Assembly (NCBI GenBank): GCA_023228025.1 | Contig: JALOCD010000002.1 | Span: 50,318-114,317 of the forward strand | Source: Prolixibacteraceae bacterium | GTDB taxonomy: Bacteria; Bacteroidota; Bacteroidia; Bacteroidales; Prolixibacteraceae | Reading direction: 5' to 3' | Length of the DNA: 64,000 nucleotides | Part shown: positions 47,826-56,572 of the stretch, piece after piece | Layout of the letters: every line of letters starts with the position of its first letter | Numbering within the stretch: the first letter of the stretch is position 1 | The notes under the pieces: generated by a model | The model's input: the letters and a program-made list of their open reading frames with translations, nothing else | What the model was told of the DNA's origin: nothing | Databases searched by the model: none | Program-made: the position numbers and the translations under genes

Positions 47826-48211
47826 ATGGAAACCTTCGATCGTCGTTCGTTTATTTAAAGTGGATGTCGGATTGGGGCTTTGATTTTGTACGAATCCCAG
47901 TCCAATATCCTTGTTATCTTAATTTTGACCAGGGTAATGACAAAGAAAAGCGGATAAAACCGGAGGAGGTTTTCGATTACAATGAAAATGCATTGCAAGA
48001 GATCGAGAATTTGGTCTACCTGGCCAATAAGTATGGGTTGCATGTCAGCCTCAACCTGCACCGGGCGCCTGGATTTTGCATCAATGCCGGCTTCAACGAA
48101 CCTTATAACCTTTGGAAAGATGATGAAGCGCAGCGGGCGCTTTACATCCATTGGGAGATGTGGGCAAAACGGTTTAAAGAGGTATCACTCGGAATGTTGC
48201 AGAAACACTAA
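47826..48211 (+). pseudogene. Decayed glycoside hydrolase family 5 gene
   Basis: A start METFDRRSFI (a twin-arginine-like signal start) runs into a stop. In another frame the sequence continues LKWMSDWGFDFVRIPVQYP and later LNLHRAPGFCINAGFNEPY, which are GH5 cellulase core segments. The frame ends at 48211 with no catalytic NEP or C-terminal half. About one third of the gene remains, with at least one frame change and an end truncation. It lies beside the restriction island. No function is expected. Confidence 0.8.
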
Positions 48212-48237
48212 GAATAGCTATTTCCACTTAATTCAAC

Positions 48238-48245
48238 TACCTTTG
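48238..48245 (+). promoter_or_regulatory. -7 box of the DEAD-box helicase gene
   Basis: TACCTTTG matches TAnnTTTG, 26 bases before the ATG at 48272. No clear -33 TTTG is at the right spacing. Confidence 0.5.
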
Positions 48246-48271
48246 CACCAATTAATTTAGTTGCAAAGAAT

Positions 48272-49540
48272 ATGTTATTTCGTTCATTGAACATCATAGA
48301 ACCCATTTTAAAAGCTGTCGAAGAGGAGGGTTACACGACACCGACCCCCATTCAGGCAGAGGCCATTCCAATCGTTTTACAAGGTACAGACCTGCTCGGA
48401 TGCGCGCAGACAGGAACCGGAAAAACCGCCGCTTTTGCCATTCCAATATTACAATTGCTTAGCTCCACCAAGACATTTGGAAACAAAAGAAAAATCCGAA
48501 GTCTGGTTGTCACGCCAACCAGGGAGTTGGCCATCCAGATCGAAGAGAGCTTCAAAGCGTACGGTCGTCATACCGGATTGACCTGTACGGTTCTATTCGG
48601 AGGTGTTAATCAAAATCCACAAACGGCAGCCTTGCGAAAAGGTGTAGACATCGTTGTTGCAACGCCGGGCCGGCTGTTGGATTTGATGAACCAGGGTTTT
48701 CTCACCTTGAGGGATGTTGAAATCTTTGTCCTGGATGAAGCAGACCGGATGCTTGACATGGGATTTATACATGATGTCAAAAAATTGCTTACTGCCCTTC
48801 CCAAAACCAGGCAATCGTTGTTCTTTTCGGCGACCATGCCACCCGAAATCGTCAAACTTGCCAATACAATATTACACAATCCTGTAAAAGTTTCGGTAAC
48901 ACCCGACTCTTCAACTGTTGACATCATTCAGCAGGCGGTCTTTTTCGTAGATAAAGGAAATAAAAGCGCCTTGTTGCTGGAAATCCTTAAAGATCAGAAG
49001 ATCAAAACCGCATTGGTGTTTACCCGGACCAAACACGGCGCAAATCTCGTGGTAAAAACGCTACTAAAGCACAATATTTCGGCGGAAGCCATTCATGGGA
49101 ACAAGGCGCAAAGCGCCCGTCAGCGTGCCCTTTCAAATTTCAAGGAGCAATCCACCCGTATCCTGGTGGCGACAGATATTGCTGCACGGGGCATAGATGT
49201 TGAAGACCTCGAATATGTGGTCAACTACGAAATCCCGAACATTCCCGAAACCTACGTTCATCGTATCGGGCGGACCGGACGGGCCGGGGCAGAAGGTACT
49301 GCCTACTCCTTTTGTGATGCAACGGAGAAGGAGTATTTAAGGGATATTGAGAAGCTTATCAACAAGAAAGTTCCGATAGCTGAGAATCCACTTTTCCCAT
49401 TGATGGATCACAATGCCGTCAAGCCGCCACAGCAACAAGGCAGGGGAAATTCGGGTCACTCCCGCCCCAAACCGATTGAACCCAAAAGAGCGGTTGTAAA
49501 CACTAAAAATCCCAGGATACTTTTAAGGAAAAAAGGATAA
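48272..49540 (+). CDS. DEAD-box RNA helicase (RhlE-like)
   Basis: 422 aa with all core motifs: Q-motif (TPTPIQAEAIP), AQTGTGKT (motif I), PTRELA, TPGRLLD, VLDEADRML (II), SAT (III), RGIDVEDL and HRIGRTGRAG (VI). It ends with a short basic, glycine/proline-rich tail. It probably unwinds structured RNA in ribosome assembly or mRNA decay. It is monocistronic, followed by a repeat and a hairpin. Confidence 0.94.
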   Translation: MLFRSLNIIEPILKAVEEEGYTTPTPIQAEAIPIVLQGTDLLGCAQTGTGKTAAFAIPILQLLSSTKTFGNKRKIRSLVVTPTRELAIQIEESFKAYGRHTGLTCTVLFGGVNQNPQTAALRKGVDIVVATPGRLLDLMNQGFLTLRDVEIFVLDEADRMLDMGFIHDVKKLLTALPKTRQSLFFSATMPPEIVKLANTILHNPVKVSVTPDSSTVDIIQQAVFFVDKGNKSALLLEILKDQKIKTALVFTRTKHGANLVVKTLLKHNISAEAIHGNKAQSARQRALSNFKEQSTRILVATDIAARGIDVEDLEYVVNYEIPNIPETYVHRIGRTGRAGAEGTAYSFCDATEKEYLRDIEKLINKKVPIAENPLFPLMDHNAVKPPQQQGRGNSGHSRPKPIEPKRAVVNTKNPRILLRKKG

Positions 49541-49735
49541 AGGATAAAGTAAAAAGGATAAAGTAAAACGCCGCGATCAAAATCGTGGCGTTCTTACTTT
49601 ATCCTCTAATTTTAATATGTGTAAATGTTCATTCTGAACAAATCCCACTTTATCCTTTTTACTTGATCCTTTATCCTTTATCCTTGTTTACTTTATCCTT
49701 GTTTACATTATCCTTTTTAATCATAAACATGGTTC
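49531..49735. repeat. AAGGATA-unit array and hairpin between helicase and fabI
   Basis: Copies of AAGGATAAAGT (49532-49567) precede a stem AACGCCGCGAT-CAAA-ATCGTGGCGTT (49567-49592). After it come complementary copies (TTACTTTATCC, about 49594-49716). The array lies between two converging genes and probably acts as a bidirectional terminator. Confidence 0.85.
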
Positions 49736-50571
49736 GGATCCACCTCCTCATCACAATTCCCCTTGTTGTACTGCTCCATGGCGCGCAGGCTCATTCCCAT
49801 GGAAGAGAAACCGCCGTCGTGGAAAAGATTTTGCATGGTAACTTTTTTTGTAAGGTCAGAAAACATCACGATACAATAATCGGCACATTCGTCGGCAGTG
49901 GCATTGCCCAGTGGCGACATTCTTTCGGAAAAGTCGAGCAAACTGTCGAACATCTTGATTCCGTTACCCGCAGTGGTTGGCGTTGGTGATTGGGAAATGG
50001 TATTGATCCTGACATTGCGTTCGCGACCATAAATGTAGCCGAAACTACGGGCAATCGATTCGAGCAATGATTTGGCGTCAGCCATGTCGTTGTACCCGTA
50101 AAAAGTACGCTGTGCGGCAACATAAGAGAGGGCAAGAACGGAAGACCATTCGTTCAAAGCGTCCAGCTTACGGGCTGTTTGAAGAACCTTATGGAAAGAG
50201 AGTGCCGATACATCCAGAGTTTTGGCAAGGAAGTCATAATCCAGGTCACTGTAATGCCTTCCTTTGCGTACATTGGGCGACATACCGATGGAATGGAGAA
50301 TAAAGTCCAGTTTACCGCCCAGCAATTCCATGGATTTGGAAATCAGGTTTTCCAAATCTTCCAGGTTAACAGCATCAGCAGGAATCACTTCTGTATTGCA
50401 TTTCTTGGCCAGAAGTTCGGTATCGCCCATACGAAGTGCAATCGGCACATTGGTCAATGTAAAAATTGCGCCCTCCTCATAGGCACGTTCGGCTACCTTC
50501 CAGGCAATCGAATGCTCGTTCAGCGCACCAAAAATTATTCCTCTTTTCCCTTTTAATAAATTGTAAGACAT
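49717..50571 (-). CDS. fabI: Enoyl-[acyl-carrier-protein] reductase (FabI)
   Basis: 284 aa, full-length short-chain dehydrogenase of the FabI type. It reduces enoyl-ACP to acyl-ACP in fatty-acid elongation using NAD(P)H. The nucleotide-binding start is GKRGIIFGALNEHSIAW (about 8-24); the catalytic Tyr160 and Lys167 in YGYNDMADAK have the Y-x6-K spacing of FabI. It is convergent with the helicase gene, with hairpins between them. Confidence 0.95.
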   Translation of the reverse strand: MSYNLLKGKRGIIFGALNEHSIAWKVAERAYEEGAIFTLTNVPIALRMGDTELLAKKCNTEVIPADAVNLEDLENLISKSMELLGGKLDFILHSIGMSPNVRKGRHYSDLDYDFLAKTLDVSALSFHKVLQTARKLDALNEWSSVLALSYVAAQRTFYGYNDMADAKSLLESIARSFGYIYGRERNVRINTISQSPTPTTAGNGIKMFDSLLDFSERMSPLGNATADECADYCIVMFSDLTKKVTMQNLFHDGGFSSMGMSLRAMEQYNKGNCDEEVDPNHVYD

Positions 50572-50639
50572 GCTTGTAGATGTAAATTAATGTTCAAATG
50601 TGATTTAATGAATTGATAAGTAAGTGACTTCAGGTAGAA

Positions 50640-50822
50640 AGTGCCTAAAGTGTCCAGAGTATTTAAAGTGCCTAAAGTTGATGTAGACTTTTGATCTATC
50701 CATTGAGTCTATCATACGTGTTTTTGATTTTTCAGTTTCAATTTTTCTGATTGGCGTTAAGAAATGGGGTACCTGCCTGATTCACTTTAGGCATTTTAGA
50801 CACTTTAAATACTTTAGGCACT
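50640..50822. repeat. Inverted repeat AGTGCCTAAAG units
   Basis: The left arm (50640-50678) has copies of AGTGCCTAAAG and related units; the right arm (50783-50822) has the complementary CTTTAGGCACT and CACTTTAG units. The arms can pair around about 100 bases and end in the recN stop region. It is another member of the short-unit hairpin class seen in this window. Confidence 0.82.
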
Positions 50823-50827
50823 ACCTC

Positions 50828-52480
50828 CTACTTGAGCAACTCCACCGCATTCAACCTGGCGGCCTCAGTAATCACTTCTCCGCTTAGCATTTTGGCAACC
50901 TCTTCGACCCGGTCTTCATCAGACAATAATTTCAGACGGGTAATGGTCTCATGTTCCGTGTCTTCTTTGTAAACAAGGTAATGCAGATCACCTTTGGCGG
51001 CAATCTGTGGCAAATGGGTAATATTGATGACCTGCATATCCTGAGAGATCTCTTTAAGGATATTACCCATTTTATCGGCTGTTTCGCCCGAAATGCCTGA
51101 ATCAATTTCATCAAAAAGGATGGTTGGCAATGCTTTGGATTTGGATATCAACGCTTTGATTGATAGCATCAACCTCGAAAGTTCGCCGCCTGATGCCACT
51201 TTGGATATTTCATTCAGTTCTCCGTTCTTGTTGGCGGTAAAGAGAAAATTTACCTCGTCCCTGCCCCATTGTGAGAGAGGCAAACCGGTTGATACTTCAA
51301 CAGAGAATTTGGAATTTGGCATCCCAAGCTGAAACAATTGCTCCTCAACCTTCTCCCCAATCTGTGTAGTTACAGATTTTCTCATTGTTGTCAACTGGTT
51401 GGCCAATATCAACAATTCATTTTCCTTTTCGGCGGCGGATTTTTTAAGTGCCTGAAGCGATTCGTCATTCGAAAAGACACTGTTCACTTTTACCTCAAAA
51501 TCATCCCTAAGTTTGATCAAATCTTCCTCACTGGTAACATGATGTTTCTGCTGCAGGGAATAGAGCACATCAAGCCTTTCGTTCAAAAAAACGATTCTGC
51601 CGGGATCGACCTCCATTTTTTCGGAAGAGTAGGCCACGTCAGCAGCCATATCGCTCATTTCCAAATAAATACTATTCATTCGTTCGATTAGTCCGGTTGC
51701 CTCGGGATAAAATTTAAGAATCCGGTTAAGAATGTTTAAGGACTCTTTCACCCTCATCAGGGCATTGCCATCCTCCTCCCGCAGAAGATTAGCTACAGAA
51801 AGAAAGGCTGTTCTTAGTTCATCCGCATGGGTAAGCAGGGTAAGTTCGTGCTCAAGTTTCTCCTGCTCGCCGGATTGAAGATTGGCATTGGAAAGCTGCT
51901 CCAGCTGAAACTGAAAATAATCGAGCTCCTGCCGCATGAGAAGTGCCCTTTCTTCTGCTTCGGACAACTCGGATAGCAGTGATTTGTAAACTTTGTATTG
52001 ACGCTGATATTCCTTAAGCAGCGATAGGTTTCCAGCATAATTGTCCACCACCATCAATTGAAACAAACGATTGCCCAATTCCAGGCTCTGGTGCTGGGAG
52101 TGGATGTCAATCAATCTTACACCAATATCCTGTAAAGTCTTTAGATTTACAGGAGTATCATTAACAAATGCCCTCGATTTGCCATTGGCCGCAATCTCCC
52201 TTCTAAAAATGACCTGATGGTCGTAGTCGAGGTCATTTTCAGCAAACAGGGGTTCCAATCCGTATCCGTCTACCTCAAATACACCCTCCACGATACATTT
52301 ATTATCCTTATCCTTAAGAACCGTTGTGTCTGCACGCTGACCCAATATCAATGACAATGCGCCTATCAGAATCGATTTACCCGCGCCGGTTTCGCCCGTA
52401 ATGATGGTAAGGCCGGAGGTAAAATCTACATCCAGTTCCCTGATCAATGCATAATTTCGTATCTGTAAACGTCTTAACAT
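50828..52480 (-). CDS. recN: DNA repair protein RecN
   Basis: 550 aa from the ATG at 52480 (MLRRLQIRNYALIRELDVDF is the usual start); a start at 52582 adds 34 unrelated residues. SMC-like: Walker A is GETGAGKSI, a long coiled coil runs in the middle (about 160-390), and Walker B with signature is SGGELSRLML and TILFDEIDSGISG. It acts in double-strand break repair. The interval to DUF4835 has dispersed repeats (52664, 52710). Confidence 0.94.
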   Translation of the reverse strand: MLRRLQIRNYALIRELDVDFTSGLTIITGETGAGKSILIGALSLILGQRADTTVLKDKDNKCIVEGVFEVDGYGLEPLFAENDLDYDHQVIFRREIAANGKSRAFVNDTPVNLKTLQDIGVRLIDIHSQHQSLELGNRLFQLMVVDNYAGNLSLLKEYQRQYKVYKSLLSELSEAEERALLMRQELDYFQFQLEQLSNANLQSGEQEKLEHELTLLTHADELRTAFLSVANLLREEDGNALMRVKESLNILNRILKFYPEATGLIERMNSIYLEMSDMAADVAYSSEKMEVDPGRIVFLNERLDVLYSLQQKHHVTSEEDLIKLRDDFEVKVNSVFSNDESLQALKKSAAEKENELLILANQLTTMRKSVTTQIGEKVEEQLFQLGMPNSKFSVEVSTGLPLSQWGRDEVNFLFTANKNGELNEISKVASGGELSRLMLSIKALISKSKALPTILFDEIDSGISGETADKMGNILKEISQDMQVINITHLPQIAAKGDLHYLVYKEDTEHETITRLKLLSDEDRVEEVAKMLSGEVITEAARLNAVELLK

Positions 52481-52830
52481 GCAATCGAATAATATTTTAA
52501 AATAGCAACGAACGGCATCGCGTTTTGAATTGAATTCGTTCTGAATACCCCGGGTTCCGCTATGCTCCACCCGGGGCCACAATATTGGTCGTCCCTAACG
52601 GGATTACGGAATATATATAGTCGACCCAACTCATCTTCATATCAACATATCCACTGATCATCACCCTTCGACAAGCTCAGGGACTGGTAGTTTTCCCTTA
52701 ATTAGAAAACCCTTCGACAGGCTCAGTGAGCACCTTACTAAAGTTGCATTTCCCAGTTTCTATTTCCGGAGTTCTATTCTCCCGGTCTCCTAGTCCCCTA
52801 GTCCATCTTCCCAATCAGCATATCCGCTAA
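52481..52830. repeat. Intergenic region with REP-like TTCGACAAGCTCAG units
   Basis: CCCTTCGACAAGCTCAGGG (52664-52682) and CCCTTCGACAGGCTCAGTGAG-type (52710-52730), then C-rich repeats (CCCGGTCTCCTAGTCCCC, about 52777-52800). The first unit resembles a dispersed palindromic repeat found in many bacterial genomes; the hsdS fragment has a close relative at 42133-42146. No gene is visible. Confidence 0.6.
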
Positions 52831-53736
52831 TCAAAAAACCTTCTGCTGCATAATCGCTTCATACTTTCCGGAATTGGCGGGGTCACATTCCGTCAAGATA
52901 GTCATGGTCCTACTTTTTTCATCGGTGGAGCCTTTGGAAAATATGTTGACAATCTCATCAGACTTGGCATCGAAGAAAATACGGTTAATATAAGTATCCG
53001 GCCTGGCCCGGTACACTTTTTGCATATTTTTTAGGGCATCGGCAATCTCACCACGGCCCAGATCCGGCTTTTCAGACATCACATCCAAACCGAGTCTGTG
53101 GTAACGGTACATCAGGTCCCTGAATGGGCTATAGGCTTTGTTGGTGAGGTTATCAACCAGCCAGAACCGGTTGTTGTTTCCTTCAAATGCCCGCCATCCC
53201 TTTTCCCTCGAATTCTGGGATTTGTTCACGATATCCTTTGCCCGTTGAAAATAGGGAGATCCGCCCATCGGGGAAAAGGTGTCGTAATCAAAACCTAGAA
53301 TGATATAAGCATAATAGGCCAAAATATTGGTTAGCGCGTTGGTATTGGAAGTTTCGCTGAATTCAAGCGGTTGAAACTCGACATAGCGCACATCAAAATC
53401 ATTGTCCTTGATGTTGAGAATCGGCGTCTGGTAGGAGGAGTTGAAAACAGGACGGTTTAACTGAACCTGCATGGTACCTTTGAACTCGTCCGATCCGATC
53501 TGATCGGTGATTTGAATGAAGATTGTGCAGACAATACGTTCGTCGAAGGAAAACTGGTTATCTGTCCATTTCCGCGTATTCATGAATTCGGAGATATCGG
53601 TCCGCATCGTCTGGAAGATCTCTTTGTAGGTACCTTCAATGCGTGAACTGGAGACGCTGACATTGCACTGCAACTCCTGGGCTGAGAGTTGAAACAGGAA
53701 AAGGCACAAAATAAAGGAGAGAAGCGTACGTCGCAT
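52831..53736 (-). CDS. DUF4835 family protein, periplasmic/outer-membrane assembly related
   Basis: 301 aa from the ATG at 53736 with a signal peptide (MRRTLLSFILCLFLFQLSAQ). It is a conserved Bacteroidota family of unknown function. Conserved stretches include SRIEGTYKEIFQTM and YYAYIILGFDYDTFSPMGG. It belongs to the minus-strand series with coaBC, omega and bamD, the usual neighbourhood for this family. Confidence 0.88.
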   Translation of the reverse strand: MRRTLLSFILCLFLFQLSAQELQCNVSVSSSRIEGTYKEIFQTMRTDISEFMNTRKWTDNQFSFDERIVCTIFIQITDQIGSDEFKGTMQVQLNRPVFNSSYQTPILNIKDNDFDVRYVEFQPLEFSETSNTNALTNILAYYAYIILGFDYDTFSPMGGSPYFQRAKDIVNKSQNSREKGWRAFEGNNNRFWLVDNLTNKAYSPFRDLMYRYHRLGLDVMSEKPDLGRGEIADALKNMQKVYRARPDTYINRIFFDAKSDEIVNIFSKGSTDEKSRTMTILTECDPANSGKYEAIMQQKVF

Positions 53737-53861
53737 ATGCAATAAAATGTTTCCTAAAAATAGACATTCTATTCAAATTGCGAGGGGTAATGCATGGCAA
53801 TTTCTTCAATGCCACTTGTAAGCAGTTCCTGACAATAAATTATTACAATCAATCCTCCTTC

Positions 53862-53978
53862 GAGTCCTTTGTGCAATCCTTTGAGACCTTTGTGTTTAAA
53901 TTCTAAAAAATCACCACAACTTGTCCCGATTTTTCGGGAAAGGCCTCAAAGGAAAACACACAGTATACACAAAGGCAT
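53862..53978. repeat. Dispersed inverted-repeat element (CCTTTGTG / CACAAAGG)
   Basis: Repeated TCCTTTGTG units at the left (about 53866-53893) and CACACAGTATACACAAAGG at the right. The module CACAACTTGTCCCGA-TTTT-TCGGGA is at 53915-53939. Its 14-bp core (CGGGACAAGTTGTG on the other strand) is also inside MITE copy 2 at 36882-36895. Confidence 0.6.
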
Positions 53979-54649
53979 TAAGTATGGAGTGTATGGTCCA
54001 TCTCAAAGATCTTATTGACAATATCAACTGCCACCTCTTGTTTTGATTTCAAAGGATAGTTAAAAACCTGGCCATCCCTGGTAAGAATGGATATTTTGTT
54101 GGTATCGTAACCGAAGCCGGCACCCTCCTCTTTCAAAGAGTTTAGGACGATCATGTCGAGATTTTTCGATTTTAGCTTGGAAAAAGCGTTGGCCATTTCA
54201 TTCTGGCTTTCCAATGCAAACCCAACTAAAAGCTGGTTCGGTTTCTTCAATTTGCCGAGTTCGGCAGCAATATCCTTGTTGGGCCGAAGCTCGATGGTCA
54301 TATTCCCCGGAGTCCGTTTAATCTTCTCCTTTTCAATTTTAACCGGGGCATAGTCAGCAACGGCAGCAGTCATGATGGCGCCATCGCATGAATCAAAATA
54401 TTCCAAACAAGCAGCATACATCTCATCTGCGGAAGTTACACCGATTCTCTGAATGGCCGGATGATGGGTTTTGAGTTGTACCGGTCCGCAAATAAGAATA
54501 ACCTTTGCGCCGACAGTCGCCAATTGCTCAGCGATGGCAAAACCCATCTTCCCGGTCGAATAGTTACCGATGAAACGAACCGGATCAATTTTTTCGTGGG
54601 TGGGACCGGCAGTTATGAGGTAGATTTTGTTCAGAAGATTATTTATTGG
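53978..54649 (-). CDS. coaBC: coaBC, phosphopantothenate-cysteine ligase part (frameshifted from coaB/C N-half)
   Basis: The C-terminal half of CoaBC. The frame runs from about 54649 through IYLITAGPTHEKIDPVRFIG (a strong CoaB start), with an ATG only later, at 54547 (MGFAIAEQ). It couples phosphopantothenate to cysteine. Its ends and motifs (ADYAPVKIEKEKIKR, PNKDIAAELGK, GFALES) are normal. Next to it, in the other frame, is the decarboxylase half. A single extra T in a T7 tract at 54650-54656 accounts for the break, so in most strains this would be one gene of about 400 codons. Confidence 0.85.
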   Translation of the reverse strand, partial: PINNLLNKIYLITAGPTHEKIDPVRFIGNYSTGKMGFAIAEQLATVGAKVILICGPVQLKTHHPAIQRIGVTSADEMYAACLEYFDSCDGAIMTAAVADYAPVKIEKEKIKRTPGNMTIELRPNKDIAAELGKLKKPNQLLVGFALESQNEMANAFSKLKSKNLDMIVLNSLKEEGAGFGYDTNKISILTRDGQVFNYPLKSKQEVAVDIVNKIFEMDHTLHT

Positions 54650-55190
54650 AAAAAAACTGTTCGATGGATTTCAGTATTGCTTCGGGCTCTTCCATTCGGC
54701 CTTTCCCAATCAGTCCGCTGGCAAGCTCACCGCTTGCCGGCTCGATGATGATATTCCCAAAGGCTATCAATTTACGTAGGTTCTCCTGCATGGCGGGATG
54801 TTCAAACATATCCAGGTCCATTGCCGGGGCAACCATCACCGGACATTTGGCAGAGAGATAAGAGGTTGTAACCAAATTATCGCACAAGCCGTTGGCCATT
54901 TTCCCAATGGTCGATGCCGTGGCAGGCGCCACCAGAAAAAGATCGGCCCAGCGTCCCAGGTCGACGTGACTATTCCAGGAACCGCTTGATTTGGCGAAAA
55001 AATCACTCAAAACAGGCTTTCCCGATAGGGTTGAAAATGTAAGTGGAGTAACAAATTCTTTGGCCGCTTCGGTCATCAACACCTGCACCTCGGCCCCGGC
55101 CTTCATCAGGCCCCGCAACAAATATACCGCCTTGTAGGCAGCGATACTGCCCGTCACACAGAGAACAATCTTCTTCCCTTCCAGCGGCAT
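54639..55190 (-). CDS. coaBC: coaBC, phosphopantothenoylcysteine decarboxylase part
   Basis: 183 aa, the N-terminal decarboxylase domain (GKKIVLCVTGSIAAYKAVYL, the flavin-binding start; HVDLGRWADLFLVAPATAS and PAMDLDMF near the active site). It decarboxylates phosphopantothenoylcysteine in CoA synthesis. The frame ends after FFSNK at TAA, but the ligase half continues in the next frame. If the T7 tract were T6 the two would be one protein. The decarboxylase itself looks intact. Confidence 0.87.
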   Translation of the reverse strand: MPLEGKKIVLCVTGSIAAYKAVYLLRGLMKAGAEVQVLMTEAAKEFVTPLTFSTLSGKPVLSDFFAKSSGSWNSHVDLGRWADLFLVAPATASTIGKMANGLCDNLVTTSYLSAKCPVMVAPAMDLDMFEHPAMQENLRKLIAFGNIIIEPASGELASGLIGKGRMEEPEAILKSIEQFFSNK

Positions 55191-55220
55191 GATGAAGCAG
55201 TTTAAATCAGGCTCTAGATA

Positions 55221-55547
55221 TTATTTTTTCTCCTTGGCAGGATTGCGGTAGTAAATCAAACCATCTTTGAACTCCTCGTAGGCAATCAGAACCGGCTTGG
55301 AGAGCCTTTCGTAGTAGCGTGAAATTTCAATTTGTTCGCGGTTTTCGAAGACCTCCTCGAGGTTATCCGAATAGGAAGCAAACTCCTGCAATTTTTGGTT
55401 CAACTCCTCTTTAACCTCGGCATTGATCTGATTGGCCCTTTTGGCAATGACCATCAATGATTCGTATATATTATCAGTTGTTGAATCCAACTCACTTAGA
55501 TTTCGTGGAACCGTGGTCGAAGCTGCTTTTACTTTTCTGTAATCCAT
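55221..55547 (-). CDS. rpoZ: RNA polymerase omega subunit (Bacteroidota type)
   Basis: 108 aa. The omega/Rpb6 core TDNIYESLMVIAKRANQI is at about 24-42, followed by the long C-terminal extension with YYERLSKPVLIAYEEFKDGL that is typical of Bacteroidota. It helps assemble RNA polymerase. It lies between bamD and coaBC in the same direction; this order is conserved in the phylum. Confidence 0.92.
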   Translation of the reverse strand: MDYRKVKAASTTVPRNLSELDSTTDNIYESLMVIAKRANQINAEVKEELNQKLQEFASYSDNLEEVFENREQIEISRYYERLSKPVLIAYEEFKDGLIYYRNPAKEKK

Positions 55548-55556
55548 AATTATATG

Positions 55557-56372
55557 CTATTTTTTTACTTCTTCGTCTTTTAAATTCATCATCTTCTTCG
55601 TATTGGCAAAGAACCGGTCTGCTTCCTTCCTGAATTTACTATTGGGAAATTCATCTACAAACGTGTAGTACTCATCAAGTTCGGAATTCAGACGTTCGCG
55701 CTTTTTCTCTTCGATGCTATTTTCGCCCAACAAATATTTTGATTTCAAAAGGTAAAACATCAACTCCTCACGATATTTGGAGTCGGGAAACTCTTTTAAA
55801 CTGTTTGTCAAGGAGATGACGGATGCCCGATAGTCGCCCAAATCGTAATATAGCCGTCCGTTCATGTATGATTTGTATACCAACTTTTCACGTAGTTCAT
55901 CAATTAACTTGTTGGCATCGGCCACCTTGGCGCTCGAAGGAAAAACATTGATGAAAAGCTGCAACGCATCAATGGCATCCTGCGTTGTCTTTTGATCAAG
56001 CCGTGGTGTTGGGGAATCCAGGTAGTAACAATATCCTACCATGTACTGCGACTCCTCGGCAAAACTGCTCCGCGGATACTCCTTGATCAATTGCCTGAAG
56101 TAGTGTCCGGCCATCAGATAATCATGCTGGCCCAAGTTACTTTTTGCAAGATAGTAGTATACCTGGTCGGAACGGTTGGTACCCCTGTAAATATTTATCA
56201 GTTCAGCATAAAGCTGAGACGATTTGGTATAATCCTTTTTGTCATAAAATTCACGGGCCTTCTTGAGCTTATACTCATAATCCGTGCTCTTGACTATCTT
56301 CTGATACTCTCCACAAGATGAGGCGATTAATAAAACGCCAACGACAAAATATGCTCTCACGTTCCGAATCAT
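55557..56372 (-). CDS. bamD: Outer-membrane assembly lipoprotein BamD
   Basis: 271 aa with a lipobox (LLIASSC, Cys20) and five TPR-like repeats (KAREFYDKKDYTKSSQLYAE, RLYYDLGDYRASVISLTNSL). It is part of the BAM complex that inserts beta-barrels. The minus-strand -7 box TATCTTTG is at 56384-56377, five bases before the ATG, so the mRNA may be leaderless. It is first in the bamD-rpoZ-coaBC series. Confidence 0.92.
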   Translation of the reverse strand: MIRNVRAYFVVGVLLIASSCGEYQKIVKSTDYEYKLKKAREFYDKKDYTKSSQLYAELINIYRGTNRSDQVYYYLAKSNLGQHDYLMAGHYFRQLIKEYPRSSFAEESQYMVGYCYYLDSPTPRLDQKTTQDAIDALQLFINVFPSSAKVADANKLIDELREKLVYKSYMNGRLYYDLGDYRASVISLTNSLKEFPDSKYREELMFYLLKSKYLLGENSIEEKKRERLNSELDEYYTFVDEFPNSKFRKEADRFFANTKKMMNLKDEEVKK

Positions 56373-56376
56373 GGTG

Positions 56377-56384
56377 CAAAGATA
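56377..56384 (-). promoter_or_regulatory. -7 box of bamD
   Basis: TATCTTTG on the minus strand, with its last base five positions before the ATG at 56372. No good TTTG is seen 17-23 bp upstream, so this is a partial match. Confidence 0.45.
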
Positions 56385-56496
56385 AGTTTTTTCTCCATTA
56401 ATAGAATAAGTAACACCACTTTTGCTTGCTTAAGAAAGGTTAAAACCTCTGCAATATTGAGATCCTCCCTTTTCAGCATTAGGATGACTTTCTTTC

Positions 56497-56527
56497 TTGT
56501 TGGAACCCAAAATAATTTTTAGATTTG
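56497..56527 (+). promoter_or_regulatory. Promoter of serine palmitoyltransferase
   Basis: TAGATTTG (56520-56527) with TTG at 56497-56499, 20 bp upstream. It gives a leader of about 40 bases to the GTG at 56573 and rules out the TTG at 56525 as the start. Confidence 0.65.
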
Positions 56528-56572
56528 CAGGCTCTCAAAAACATTTTGCAATACTACATAAAGTTTACTACC